A DNA stretch of 64,000 nt, from assembly GCF_916619195.1 (NCBI RefSeq), contig NZ_CAKAKL010000001.1, positions 496,001-560,000 of the forward strand. The letters run 5' to 3'. Below the pieces are notes generated by a model. That model saw nothing but the letters and a program-made list of their open reading frames with translations. It had not been told where the DNA came from and did not search any database. Position numbers and translations under genes: made by a program. Position 1 is the first letter of the stretch. Every line of letters begins with the position of its first letter. Source of the stretch: Inquilinus sp. Marseille-Q2685 (GTDB taxonomy: Bacteria > Pseudomonadota > Alphaproteobacteria > DSM-16000 > Inquilinaceae). Positions 1 to 10,051 of this stretch are shown here, one piece after another.

Positions 1-2
1 GT

Positions 3-407
3 GTGGTCACCGTCGCCAACTACACGGCGGTGGACGATTTCGGCCGGGTGATCAACCCGATGATCGTCGAGGGCCAGGTGCATGGCGGCGTGGCGCAAGG
101 CCTGGGCCAGGCGCTGCTGGAGAACTGCGCCTATGATCCGGAGACCGGGCAGCTCCTGACCGGCTCCTTCATGGACTACTGCATGCCGCGGGCCGACGAC
201 CTGCCCAGCTTCAAGGTCGGCATGATCGAGACCATCAACCCCTCCAACCCGCTCGGGGTGAAGGGCTGCGGCGAGGCCGGGGCGATCGCGGCGCCGGCGG
301 CGCTGATGAACGCGATCACCGATGCGATCGGCCGCGACATGACCATGCCGGCGACGCCGGAGCGGGTGTGGCGGGCGATCCACACGCCCGCGATGGCGGC
401 CGAGTGA
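3..407 (+). CDS. coxL: CO dehydrogenase-like molybdenum hydroxylase large subunit, C-terminal fragment
   Basis: This is the last ~134 residues of a molybdopterin-containing large subunit (CoxL/xanthine dehydrogenase family), cut by the window edge. The visible part has the family's C-terminal motifs: a [19 protein letters not shown] cofactor-binding stretch near the start, and [14 protein letters not shown], which carries the conserved active-site glutamate of molybdenum hydroxylases. The coxM FAD subunit begins 11 nt downstream, so they are co-transcribed. The substrate cannot be decided because the active-site loop that separates true CO dehydrogenases from relatives lies outside the window. 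Confidence 0.9.
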   Translation: MVTVANYTAVDDFGRVINPMIVEGQVHGGVAQGLGQALLENCAYDPETGQLLTGSFMDYCMPRADDLPSFKVGMIETINPSNPLGVKGCGEAGAIAAPAALMNAITDAIGRDMTMPATPERVWRAIHTPAMAAE

Positions 408-418
408 GGAGATAGACC

Positions 419-1216
419 ATGTATGCGTTCAATTACCAGAAGGCCTCCTCCGCGGCCGACGCGGTGGCCAAGCTGACCGCCGCCTCCGACGGGAAATTCC
501 TGGCCGGCGGCATGACCTTGATCCCGACGCTGAAGCAGCGCCTGGCCTCGCCCTCCGACCTGGTCGACCTGGGCGGCGCGGCCGAGCTGAAGGGGATCAG
601 GGAAGAGAATGGCGGCCTGACCATCGGCGCCATGACCACCCATGCCACGGTCGCGGCTTCCGACGTGGTGCGGCGGGTGATCCCCGCCCTCGCCGCCCTG
701 GCCGGCGACATCGGCGACGCCCAGGTGCGCAACCGCGGCACCATCGGCGGCTCGGTCGCCAACAACGACCCCAGCGCCGACTACCCGGCGGCGGTACTGG
801 CGCTCGGGGCGACGGTGCGCACGACCAAGCGCGAGATCGCGGCCGACGACTTCTTCCAAGGCCTGTTCACCACGGCGCTGGAGGAGGACGAGCTGATCAC
901 TGCGATCCACTTCCCGAAGCCGGAGAAGGCCGCCTACATCAAGTTCGACAACCCGGCCAGCCGCTACGCCATGGTCGGGGTGTTCGTGGCGAAGACGGCG
1001 GGCGGCATCCGCGTCGCGGTCACCGGCGCGGGGTCGGACGGGGGGTTCCGCTGGGCGGAGGCCGAGCAGGCGCTGTCCGGCAATTTCTCCGCCGCGGCGC
1101 TGGACGGGCTGTCGGTCGACCCCGCCGGCATGAACGGCGACATCCACGGCTCGGCCGAATACCGGGCCCATCTGGTCAAGGTGATGGCCAAGCGCGCGGT
1201 CCAGGCCGCCGGCTGA
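419..1216 (+). CDS. coxM: CO dehydrogenase-like FAD-binding medium subunit
   Basis: A 265-aa FAD-binding subunit of a CO dehydrogenase/xanthine dehydrogenase-type complex. It passes electrons from the Fe-S subunit to the acceptor through FAD. Both flavin-binding motifs are visible: AGGMTLIP (residues ~31-38) and TIGGSVANNDPSADYP (~110-125), followed by the C-terminal CO_deh_flav_C region. A GGAG-like site precedes the ATG. The visible order is L then M. Form II clusters are ordered S-L-M and form I clusters M-S-L, so this looks like form II, whose physiological substrate is often uncertain. Confidence 0.93.
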   Translation: MYAFNYQKASSAADAVAKLTAASDGKFLAGGMTLIPTLKQRLASPSDLVDLGGAAELKGIREENGGLTIGAMTTHATVAASDVVRRVIPALAALAGDIGDAQVRNRGTIGGSVANNDPSADYPAAVLALGATVRTTKREIAADDFFQGLFTTALEEDELITAIHFPKPEKAAYIKFDNPASRYAMVGVFVAKTAGGIRVAVTGAGSDGGFRWAEAEQALSGNFSAAALDGLSVDPAGMNGDIHGSAEYRAHLVKVMAKRAVQAAG

Positions 1217-1233
1217 CCTACCGCTCGCGATGG

Positions 1234-1267
1234 ACGGCCTGTCTCCGGGAGACCGGGGACAGGCCGT
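1234..1267 (+). terminator. Stem-loop after coxM
   Basis: A 10-bp perfect stem (1234-1243 pairs with 1258-1267), with a further internal CCGG pairing, lies 18 nt after the coxM stop. No long T-run follows, so it may be a terminator or an mRNA 3'-end stabiliser separating the cox genes from the toxin-antitoxin operon. Confidence 0.55.
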
Positions 1268-1279
1268 TGTCGTCTCGGC

Positions 1280-1318
1280 ATGACAGTCTTTGCCATGACA
1301 CTTGGCAAAGACTGTCAT
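1280..1318. promoter_or_regulatory. 16-bp perfect inverted repeat upstream of parDE
   Basis: Arms 1280-1295 and 1303-1318 are exact reverse complements separated by 7 nt. The repeat ends 31 bp before the antitoxin ATG. ParD-type ribbon-helix-helix antitoxins usually repress their own operon, so this is probably the autoregulatory operator. A longer antitoxin ORF could start at 1280, but it would translate straight through this palindrome. Confidence 0.6.
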
Positions 1319-1348
1319 ATCATGGCCCGGCCACCGCAGGAGGGCGCC

Positions 1349-1594
1349 ATGGCCACGATGAATGTTTCCCTGCCTGACACCTTGAAGGCTTGGGCGGAGA
1401 GGCAGGCTGAAGGCGGCCGCTACGGCAATGTTAGCGACTACGTCCGGGACCTGATCCGCAAGGACCAGGAGCGGACGGAAGCGATCGCCGCCTTGCAGGC
1501 TGCCATTACCGAGGGGGTCGAAAGCGGGGAACCCGAACCCTTCGACGCCGTGGCCTTCAAGCGTCGGATGCGACGACAGCATGCCGCCAAGTGA
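1349..1594 (+). CDS. parD: ParD-family ribbon-helix-helix antitoxin
   Basis: An 81-aa antitoxin starting MATMNVSLPDTLKAW, the typical ParD β-strand/helix opening, with the GRYGNVSDYVRDLIR segment of the ribbon-helix-helix dimer core and an acidic, probably disordered tail that would neutralise the toxin. The ATG at 1349 is preceded by AGGAGG at 1338-1343, which decides it over the in-frame ATG at 1280. The toxin gene overlaps its 3' end by 14 nt, so the two are translationally coupled. The pair sits between cox structural and maturation genes and looks like an acquired module. Confidence 0.9.
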   Translation: MATMNVSLPDTLKAWAERQAEGGRYGNVSDYVRDLIRKDQERTEAIAALQAAITEGVESGEPEPFDAVAFKRRMRRQHAAK

Positions 1595-1901
1595 GGCAGA
1601 CCGGTATCGCCTGACTCCGGCTGCCCTGACCGATCTCGACGATATCTGGCGGTATTCGGCCGAAACTTGGTCCGCCGCGCAGGCCGATCGCTATTTGGAC
1701 GAACTCGTGCGTGTCTTCGAGATGATCGCTTCCGTGCCAACCCTGGCTCGGGAGCATCGCGAGTTCAATCCGCCGGTCCGCATCCATGCGTACCAAAGTC
1801 ATCTGATCATCTACACGCACGCAGGTGACCACGTCGCCATTCTACGCCTGCTCGGCGGACGGCAGGACTGGCTTGCCATCCTGAAAGCGGCGGACATCTG
1901 A
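1581..1901 (+). CDS. parE: ParE/RelE-family toxin
   Basis: A 106-aa ParE-like toxin of the RelE/ParE superfamily. It has the YRLTPAALTDLDDIWRYSAE opening (two helices that grip the antitoxin tail) and the C-terminal strands HLIIYTHAGDHVAILRLLGG. ParE toxins usually inhibit DNA gyrase and RelE toxins cleave mRNA; the target here cannot be read from sequence. It overlaps the antitoxin gene by 14 nt. The reading frame is intact, so the pair is probably functional. Confidence 0.9.
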   Translation: MPPSEADRYRLTPAALTDLDDIWRYSAETWSAAQADRYLDELVRVFEMIASVPTLAREHREFNPPVRIHAYQSHLIIYTHAGDHVAILRLLGGRQDWLAILKAADI

Positions 1902-1952
1902 GAATCCTCTGCCCCCTTCCCGAAACCGCGACCACCGCGCATTCTCGGGACC

Positions 1953-3161
1953 ATGCTCGACCCCGATGAGATCATCGGCTGGCTGCTCGGGCCGGCTCGC
2001 GCCCTGCCCTCGCCGGCCCCGCTGCTGCAGGCGCTGGCGGAGCGGCTGGTCCAGGCCGGCTATCCGCTGTGGCGGCTGACCTTCCTGCTGCCGCAGTTCC
2101 ATCCGCTGATCGGCGCCGCCTCCTATGAATGGCGGCCGGCGCTGGGCCAGGTGCGCGAGATCCGGTTCGAGCGCGAGCGGGCGGACGGCCCGGGCTATCA
2201 GAACAGCCCGATGGGCCTGATGCACCGCAGCGGCCGGATGGTGCGCCGGCGGCTGGTCGGGCCGGAGGCCAATGTCGAATTCCCGCTGCTGCAGGAGCTG
2301 CGTGCCGAGGGTGCGGCGGACTATGTGCTGATGCCGATGCGCTTCGGCATCGACGAGCCGCGGACCAGCGGCTTCAGCATGGTCTCGGACCGTCCCGACG
2401 GCTTCTCGGCCGACCAGATCGCCCTGGTGCAGCGCATCCTGCCGGCGCTCGGCGCCGTCTGCGAGATCATGATCGACCGGCAGAAGATGGCCCATCTGCT
2501 CGAGACCTATGTCGGGCGCGAGGCCAGCCGGCGGATCCTGGAAGGCGAGGTGGTGCGCGGCGGCGCCCGGTCACTGGAGGCGGTGATCCTGTTCTGCGAC
2601 ATGCGCGGCTTCACCGCCCGGGCCGAGGCCACGCCGCGCGACGCGCTGCTGCAGCTGATGAACGAGTACTTCACCATCGTCGTCGGCGCGGTGCACGGCG
2701 CCGGCGGCGAGGTGCTGAAGTTCATGGGCGACGGCATCCTCGCCATCTTCCGCCTGGGCGACGGCGAAGCCGCGGAGGAGGCCTGCGCCCGCGGCCTGAT
2801 CGGCGCGCTGGAAGCCTTCGCCGGCCTCGACGCCATGAACGACCGCCGCCGGGCCGAGGGGCTGGACGCGATCGACGCCGGCATTGCGCTGCATGTCGGC
2901 GAGGTGATCTTCGGCAATATCGGCGCGCCCGACCGGCTCGACTTCACCGTGGTCGGGCCGGAGGTGAACCGGGCGGCGCGGATCGAGCAGATGACCAAGC
3001 TGATCGGCCGCCGGATCCTCACGTCGTCCCGCTTCGCCGAGCTAAGCCCGGTCCGCCTCATCTCCGCCGGCACCCGCCGGCTGCGCGGGGTCGCTGAGCC
3101 GCAGGAGCTGTTCACCCCGGCCCCGGACCTGCGCGGCGAGACGATCCCGGACGCGGCGTAG
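1953..3161 (+). CDS. Class III adenylate cyclase with N-terminal sensor-like region
   Basis: A 402-aa soluble protein whose C-terminal ~210 residues form a class III nucleotide cyclase domain. It has a metal-binding FCDMRGFT motif, the KFMGDG motif with the second metal aspartate and a substrate-specifying lysine, the LDFTVVG aspartate region, and VNRAARIE with the transition-state asparagine/arginine pair, so it should make cAMP. The N-terminal ~170 residues have no recognisable membrane segment and may be a sensory domain. It stands alone between the toxin-antitoxin operon and a convergent aminotransferase gene. Confidence 0.9.
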   Translation: MLDPDEIIGWLLGPARALPSPAPLLQALAERLVQAGYPLWRLTFLLPQFHPLIGAASYEWRPALGQVREIRFERERADGPGYQNSPMGLMHRSGRMVRRRLVGPEANVEFPLLQELRAEGAADYVLMPMRFGIDEPRTSGFSMVSDRPDGFSADQIALVQRILPALGAVCEIMIDRQKMAHLLETYVGREASRRILEGEVVRGGARSLEAVILFCDMRGFTARAEATPRDALLQLMNEYFTIVVGAVHGAGGEVLKFMGDGILAIFRLGDGEAAEEACARGLIGALEAFAGLDAMNDRRRAEGLDAIDAGIALHVGEVIFGNIGAPDRLDFTVVGPEVNRAARIEQMTKLIGRRILTSSRFAELSPVRLISAGTRRLRGVAEPQELFTPAPDLRGETIPDAA

Positions 3162-3164
3162 CGA

Positions 3165-4478
3165 CTATCCCGCCGTCGAGCCGGTCACCGCCGCCAGCGC
3201 CTTCACCAGCTTGTCCAAGTCCGCATCCTGCGTATAGAGGGCCGGCGTCACCCGGATGCAGTGGCCGGCCGCCACGCCGGCGCGCCGCACCGTCAGCACG
3301 CCATGGGTGTCGCGCAGCGCCGCCACGATCGCGTCGTTCGCCGCCTTGTCGGTCCGGCCCGCCAAGCGGAACGAGGTGATGGCACCGTAGCTGCCGGGCT
3401 CGTCCGGGGTCAGGATCTGCAGGTCCTTGAAGCCCCTGACCCGGGAGACCCAGTAATCCCGCAGATGGCGCAGCCGCGCCTGCTTCCGCGCGGCGCCGAT
3501 CTCCTGGTGCAGCGCGATCGCCTGCGGCACGGCCAGCACGGCGGCGAAGTTCACCGTGCCGGTGTGGACGCGGGAGCGGATGTCGGCCTCCGGCCAATCC
3601 TCATCGCCCATGTCGCGGTCGATGTCGGCGATCCGCTCCTTACGGATGTAGAGGAAGCCCACACCGAGCGGCGCGCCGATCCATTTGTGCAGGTTGAAGC
3701 CGACGAAATCGGCGCCGAGGTCGGTCACCTGGAAATCCATCTGGCCCCAGGAATGGGCGGCATCGACGATCACGTCCACCCCGCGCGCCCTAGCCATGGC
3801 TGCGACTTCGGCGACCGGGATCACCAGCCCGGTGCGGTGGCTGAGATGGGTCAGCAGCAGCAGCCGCGCCTTGGGGTTGGCGGCGAGGACCTGGGCATAG
3901 GCGTCCAGCACGGCCTGGCGCGTCGCCGGCTCCGGCAGCGCGAACTTCACCACCTCGACGCCGCGCCGGGCCTTCAGCGCGTTCATCGCGTACTGCATCG
4001 AATCATAGTCGAGGTCGGAATAGATCACCGTGTCGCCCGGCCGCAGCCGGTTGTAGTTGCCGATCAGGAGCTGCAGCGCCTCGGTGGCGCCGCGGGTCAG
4101 GGCGATCTCCTCCGGCGCCGCGCCGACTGCGGCGGCGACGGCCTGGCGCACGGCCTCGAGGTCCGGGCCGGACCTGGCCCGGGCGTAGAAGGAATTGTCG
4201 CGGTTCACCATGTCGGTCAGGCGCTGGTATTCGCGGCGCACCGGCTCGGCCATGATGCCCCAGTAGCCGTTCTCGAGGTTGGTGATGTCGCCGGTCACCG
4301 CGTAGAGCTTGCGCACCTCGTCCCAATAGGCGGTGTTGCGGGCCAGATCGGCGGCGGTCCCTTCGGGCGCGGCCGGCGCCGCGGCGGCACCGGCGGCCCC
4401 GGCGCGGGTCAGCGCCGCCGCGGCGGCCAGGCCGCCCATCAGCGTGCGCCGGCGGATCGTGAAGCCAGTGTCGATCAT
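3165..4478 (-). CDS. Tat-exported class V aminotransferase-like PLP enzyme
   Basis: A 437-aa fold-type I PLP enzyme resembling the isopenicillin N epimerase/class V aminotransferase group. Residues ~8-40 form a twin-arginine signal (IRRRTLMGGLAAAAA followed by an Ala-rich stretch), so it is probably exported folded with PLP bound. The fold is supported by TRGATEALQLLIGNY, the cofactor aspartate in VDAAHSWGQMDF and the Schiff-base lysine in FNLHKWIGAPLG. Substrate unknown. It converges with the cyclase gene (3-nt gap) and diverges from the cox maturation operon. Confidence 0.88.
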   Translation of the reverse strand: MIDTGFTIRRRTLMGGLAAAAALTRAGAAGAAAAPAAPEGTAADLARNTAYWDEVRKLYAVTGDITNLENGYWGIMAEPVRREYQRLTDMVNRDNSFYARARSGPDLEAVRQAVAAAVGAAPEEIALTRGATEALQLLIGNYNRLRPGDTVIYSDLDYDSMQYAMNALKARRGVEVVKFALPEPATRQAVLDAYAQVLAANPKARLLLLTHLSHRTGLVIPVAEVAAMARARGVDVIVDAAHSWGQMDFQVTDLGADFVGFNLHKWIGAPLGVGFLYIRKERIADIDRDMGDEDWPEADIRSRVHTGTVNFAAVLAVPQAIALHQEIGAARKQARLRHLRDYWVSRVRGFKDLQILTPDEPGSYGAITSFRLAGRTDKAANDAIVAALRDTHGVLTVRRAGVAAGHCIRVTPALYTQDADLDKLVKALAAVTGSTAG

Positions 4479-4633
4479 CGGTCTCTCCCCTCTTCGAGCG
4501 CGCGGAAGAGACCATGAGGGTGGCGACGGATTGACGACGGGGCGGTTACAGCACCGTGACGACCCGCGGCACCGCCGGCACTGGCCCCTGCCCGCCCATC
4601 CCCGTATCCTGCCGGAAAATTGGGATTCGTCCG

Positions 4634-5578
4634 ATGAACGCTGCCGCCCTGCCCGCCTCCGTCGAGGAGACCCTCGCCCTGCTGTCCCGCGGCGACTATG
4701 TCGCCGACCGGCCGCTGGCGACCGCCCTGTTCCTGGCCCTGCGGCTGAAGCGGCCGCTGTTCCTGGAAGGCGAGGCCGGGGTCGGCAAGACCGAGATCGC
4801 CAAGGTGCTGGCAGCGACGCTGGGTCGGCGCCTGGTGCGGCTGCAATGCTACGAAGGCCTCGACATCGCCGCCGCGGTCTATGAGTGGAACTACCAGCGC
4901 CAGATGCTGGAGATCCGCCTGGCCGAGGCCGGCGGCGTGCAGGACCGCGACCAGCTGGCCAGCGACATCTTCGCCGAGCGCTTCCTGATCCGCCGGCCGC
5001 TGCTGCAGGCGCTGGAGCCGGACGTCGCCGGCCCGGCCGTGCTGCTGATCGACGAGTTGGACCGCACCGACGAGCCGTTCGAGGCCTTCCTGCTGGAGGT
5101 GCTGTCCGATTTCCAGGTGACGATCCCGGAGCTCGGCACCATCAAGGCGGCCGAGCCGCCGATCGTCATCGTCACCTCGAACCGCACCCGCGAGATCCAC
5201 GACGCGCTGAAGCGCCGCTGCTTCTACCACTGGGTCGACTACCCGAATGCGGAGCGCGAGCGCGCCATCCTGCACGCCAAGGCGCCGGGCACGCCGGAGG
5301 CGCTGAGCGCCCAGATCGTCGCCTTCGTCCAGAAGCTGCGCCGGATGGACCTGTTCAAGCAGCCGGGCGTGGCCGAGACGCTGGACTGGGCCCAGGCGCT
5401 GACCGAGCTGGACGTGCTGGAGCTGGACCCCGACGTGGTGCGCGACACGCTGGGCACCATCCTGAAGTACCAGGACGACATCGAACGCATCCAGGGCGCC
5501 GAGGCGGCGCGGCTCCTGTCCGAGATGCGGGCAGAGATGAACGCCGCGGCCGCCGCCGCGGTGTCCATACCGGTATGA
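4634..5578 (+). CDS. coxD: MoxR-family AAA ATPase (CoxD-like)
   Basis: A 314-aa MoxR AAA+ ATPase with Walker A GEAGVGKTE (residues ~51-59), Walker B LLIDELDRTDE (~138-148) and sensor-1 VTSNRTREI. In Oligotropha, CoxD with CoxE acts in maturation of the CuSMoO2 cofactor of CO dehydrogenase; the neighbours here fit that role. I chose ATG 4634 because homology to MoxR proteins begins there, although an in-frame ATG exists at 4556. It starts a run of genes with 4-11 nt overlaps, so it is the first gene of an operon reaching at least 10.46 kb. Confidence 0.9.
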   Translation: MNAAALPASVEETLALLSRGDYVADRPLATALFLALRLKRPLFLEGEAGVGKTEIAKVLAATLGRRLVRLQCYEGLDIAAAVYEWNYQRQMLEIRLAEAGGVQDRDQLASDIFAERFLIRRPLLQALEPDVAGPAVLLIDELDRTDEPFEAFLLEVLSDFQVTIPELGTIKAAEPPIVIVTSNRTREIHDALKRRCFYHWVDYPNAERERAILHAKAPGTPEALSAQIVAFVQKLRRMDLFKQPGVAETLDWAQALTELDVLELDPDVVRDTLGTILKYQDDIERIQGAEAARLLSEMRAEMNAAAAAAVSIPV

Positions 5579-6141
5579 GCGACGGCGGCTTCGCCCCGAT
5601 CCGGACCGACCGCCTGGTCCTGCGGCGCTTCATGGCGCGGGATGCCGGGGCGTTCCGCGCCTATCGGGACGACCCCGCGGTCGCGCGCTGGCAGGGCTGG
5701 GACGGCTGCGGCCGGGAGGAGGCCGAAGCCTTCGTCGCCGGGATGGCCGGCGCCCCCTACGGCCTGCCGGGCCAGTGGTTCCAGATTGCCGTGGCCGACC
5801 GCTCGGACGACCGGTTGCTGGGCGACATCGGCGTCCATGTTCTGGCCGTGGAGCCGCGACTCGTCGAGCTCGGCGTCACCTTCGCCACGGGCTCCCAGGG
5901 GCGCGGCCTCGCCACCGAGGCGCTGGACGCGCTGATCCGCCGCCTGTTCGCGGAGGAGGCCCGGCACCGGCTGCAGGCGTCGATCGACCCGCGCAACGCC
6001 CGCTCCGTCGCCCTGTTCGAGCGGCTGGGCTTCCGGCGCGAGGCGCATTTCCGGCGTTCGGTCTGGGCCAAGGGCGAGTGGTGCGACGACCTCGTCTACG
6101 CCCTGCTGGCCGAGGAATGGAGCGGCCGCCATGCCGGCTGA
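5575..6141 (+). CDS. GNAT-family N-acetyltransferase
   Basis: A 188-aa acetyltransferase of the RimJ/RimL-like GNAT type. It begins with RTDRLVLRRFMARDAGAF, has the acetyl-CoA pyrophosphate-binding loop GSQGRGLATEALDAL (~103-117) and the late NARSVALFERLGFRREA motif. Its ATG overlaps the coxD stop (ATGA) and its end overlaps coxE by 11 nt, so it is embedded in the maturation operon although acetyltransferases are not among the standard cox accessory genes. Substrate unknown. Confidence 0.9.
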   Translation: MSDGGFAPIRTDRLVLRRFMARDAGAFRAYRDDPAVARWQGWDGCGREEAEAFVAGMAGAPYGLPGQWFQIAVADRSDDRLLGDIGVHVLAVEPRLVELGVTFATGSQGRGLATEALDALIRRLFAEEARHRLQASIDPRNARSVALFERLGFRREAHFRRSVWAKGEWCDDLVYALLAEEWSGRHAG

Positions 6142-7387
6142 TCCCGCCCCGGCCGAGAAGGGCCGCCTGGCCCTCAACGTCATGCAGTTCTGCCGCGCCC
6201 TGCGCGCCGCCGGCCTGCCGGTCGGGCCCGGCCGCACCCTGGCGGCGCTGGAGGCGCTGGAGACGGTCGGCATCGCCAGCCGCCAGGACGTGTACTGGGC
6301 GCTGCACGCCACGCTGGTGAACCGGCGCGACCAGCGCGAGATCTTCGACCAGGCCTTCCACCTGTTCTGGCGCAACCCGGACATGCTGAAGCGCGCCATG
6401 ACGCTGATGCTGCCGCAGATCCGCACCGGCAAGGAGGAGGAGCGCGCCGTCAACCGCCGCGTCGCCGAAGCCTTCGCCGACCGCCAGCCCGGCCGCGGCG
6501 AGGCGCCCGACGACGCCGAGGAGCCGCCGGAGCTGGAGGTCGACGCCAGCCTGACCTTCTCCGAGCGCGAGAAGCTGCAGCAGAAGGATTTCGAGCAGAT
6601 GAGCGCGGAGGAGCTGGCCCGCGCCCGGGCCGCCATCGCGCGCTTCCGCCTGCCGGTGCGCGACGTGCCGACCCGGCGCTTCGCCCCACACCATTCGGCG
6701 CCCCTCGTCGACATGCGCCAGACGCTGCGCCGGTCGCTGCGCGCCGGCGGCCATTCCATCGACCTGGCGCGGCGCATCCGCCGCACCCGGCCGCCGCCGC
6801 TGGTGGTGCTGTGCGACATCTCCGGCTCGATGAGCCAGTATTCGCGCATGCTGCTGCATTTCCTCCACGCCGTGACGACCGAGCGCGACCGGGTGCACAG
6901 CTTCGTCTTCGGCACCAGGCTGACCAACATCACCCGGCAGCTGCGCCGCCGCGACGTCGACGACGCGCTGGACCGCGTCGGCCGGGCTGCCCAGGACTGG
7001 GGCGGCGGCACCCGCATCGGCGCCTGCCTGGCCGAGTTCAACCGGGTCTGGGGCCGCCGCGTCCTGGGCCAGGGCGCGGTGGTGATCCTGATCACCGACG
7101 GGCTCGACCGCGACGCCGGCGACCGGCTGGAGGGCGAGATCGACCGGCTGCATCGCAGCTCTCGCCGGCTGATCTGGCTCAACCCCCTGTTGCGTTGGGA
7201 CGGCTATGCGCCAAAATCTATGGGGGCGCGCGCCTTGATGCCGCATGTCGACGAGTTCCGCCCGGTCCACAGCCTGGCCAGCCTGGCCGCGCTGGTGGAT
7301 GTGCTGGCCGAGGACCCGGTGCGCGGCGACCGGCGCATGGCCAGGTGGCGGCATTTGGCTGCCGCCCAGCAGGAGGTGGTGCAATGA
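6131..7387 (+). CDS. coxE: VWA-domain protein (CoxE-like)
   Basis: A 418-aa protein of the CoxE/YeaD-like VWA family. The C-terminal half carries the metal-ion-dependent adhesion site LCDISGSMSQYSR (~226-238), the RIGACLAEF threonine-position region and the ITDGLDRD strand. CoxE proteins partner the MoxR ATPase CoxD in cofactor maturation. A strongly charged linker (~100-160) joins the N-terminal helical part to the VWA domain. It overlaps the GNAT gene by 11 nt and the next gene by 4 nt. Confidence 0.92.
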   Translation: MPADPAPAEKGRLALNVMQFCRALRAAGLPVGPGRTLAALEALETVGIASRQDVYWALHATLVNRRDQREIFDQAFHLFWRNPDMLKRAMTLMLPQIRTGKEEERAVNRRVAEAFADRQPGRGEAPDDAEEPPELEVDASLTFSEREKLQQKDFEQMSAEELARARAAIARFRLPVRDVPTRRFAPHHSAPLVDMRQTLRRSLRAGGHSIDLARRIRRTRPPPLVVLCDISGSMSQYSRMLLHFLHAVTTERDRVHSFVFGTRLTNITRQLRRRDVDDALDRVGRAAQDWGGGTRIGACLAEFNRVWGRRVLGQGAVVILITDGLDRDAGDRLEGEIDRLHRSSRRLIWLNPLLRWDGYAPKSMGARALMPHVDEFRPVHSLASLAALVDVLAEDPVRGDRRMARWRHLAAAQQEVVQ

Positions 7388-7704
7388 CCGATCACGACGA
7401 TGTGCTGGCTCTGGCCTCGGCCTGGGCCGCCGAGGGACGTCCGGTGGCTCTGGCGACCGTGGTCTCGACCTGGGGCTCCTCGCCACGCCCGGCCGGCAGC
7501 CAGCTGGTGATCGACGGCGAAGGCCGGATGCAGGGCTCGGTCTCCGGCGGCTGCATCGAGGGCGCCGTGGTGCGCGAAGCGCTGGAGGTGATGCAGGACG
7601 GCAAGCCGCGCCTGCTCGATTTCGGCGTCACCGACGAGCAGGCCTGGGAGGTCGGGCTGGCCTGCGGCGGCAAGGTCCAGGTCTTCGTCGAGCGGCTGTC
7701 GTGA
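7384..7704 (+). CDS. XdhC/CoxI-family protein, N-terminal-domain type
   Basis: A 106-aa protein matching only the N-terminal XdhC_CoxI domain. It contains ATVVSTWGSSPRPAGSQ and the GSVSGGCIEGAVVREA signature with the conserved cysteine, then ACGGKVQVF. XdhC proteins bind molybdenum cofactor, protect it and insert it into xanthine dehydrogenase-type apoenzymes. The Rossmann half is encoded by the next gene, which overlaps it by 4 nt, so a protein that is fused in many bacteria is split here. Confidence 0.9.
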   Translation: MTDHDDVLALASAWAAEGRPVALATVVSTWGSSPRPAGSQLVIDGEGRMQGSVSGGCIEGAVVREALEVMQDGKPRLLDFGVTDEQAWEVGLACGGKVQVFVERLS

Positions 7705-8407
7705 AGCGCGAGATCCTCGACGCGCTGCAGGCCGCGCGGGCCGAGCACAAGACCGCGGCGCTGGTCACCGATCTCTCCAGCGGCGCCCAGGCGCTGGTGA
7801 TCGACGGCGCCGTGACCGGCGACCTGCCGGTCGACGCGGCGCTGCGGGGCGCCATCGACGAGGCGCTGCGCCACAACCGCAGCCGCACGGCCGCGGACGG
7901 CAAGCTGTTCATCCAGGCCTTCGTGCCGCCGCTGCGGCTGGCCATCGTCGGCGCCGTCCACATCGCCCAGGCGCTGGCGCCGATGGCGGCGCTGGCCGGC
8001 TACGACGTCACCGTGATCGACCCACGCCGCGCCTTCGCCTCCGACGAACGCTTCCCCGGCGTCAAGGTCAGCACCGAATGGCCGGATGACGGCCTTGCCG
8101 CGCTGAAGCCGGACGGCCGCACCGCCGTCGTCACCCTGACCCACGACCCCAAGCTGGACGACCCGGCGCTGGACGTGGCGCTGAAATCCCCGGCCTTCTA
8201 CATCGCCGCCCTCGGCAGCCGGAAGACGCATGCCGGGCGGATCGAGCGGCTGACCGCGCGCGGCCACGGCACCGACGCGCTGGCCCGGATCCACGGGCCG
8301 GCCGGCCTCGCCATCGGGGCCGTCTCCCCGGCCGAGATCGCGATCGCCGTGATGGCGCAGATGACCGCGGTGCTGCACGGCGCCGAACCGCACGGAAAGG
8401 CCCCCGC

Positions 8408-8411
<4 letters not shown>
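7701..8411 (+). CDS. XdhC-family protein, Rossmann-domain type
   Basis: A 236-aa XdhC partner starting at GTG 7701, which overlaps the previous stop. After a degenerate N-terminal segment it has the NAD-like Rossmann fold LRLAIVGAVHIAQALAPMA (~77-95), then VTVIDPRRAFASDERFPG, VTLTHDPKLDDPAL and the late FYIAALGSRKTHAGR signature of the XdhC C-terminal domain. With the preceding gene it forms a two-protein version of the XdhC molybdenum cofactor insertion factor. Confidence 0.9.

Positions 8412-10047
<1,636 letters not shown>

Positions 10048-10051
<4 letters not shown>

Noticed and set aside
1280..1594. Antitoxin start at ATG 1280
   Set aside because: It would translate through the perfect inverted repeat and lacks a ribosome-binding site; ATG 1349 has AGGAGG and matches the ParD N-terminus.
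5239..7182. 647-codon Ser/Arg-rich open frame on the minus strand
   Set aside because: Shadow of coxD, the GNAT gene and coxE, which carry clear family motifs on the plus strand.
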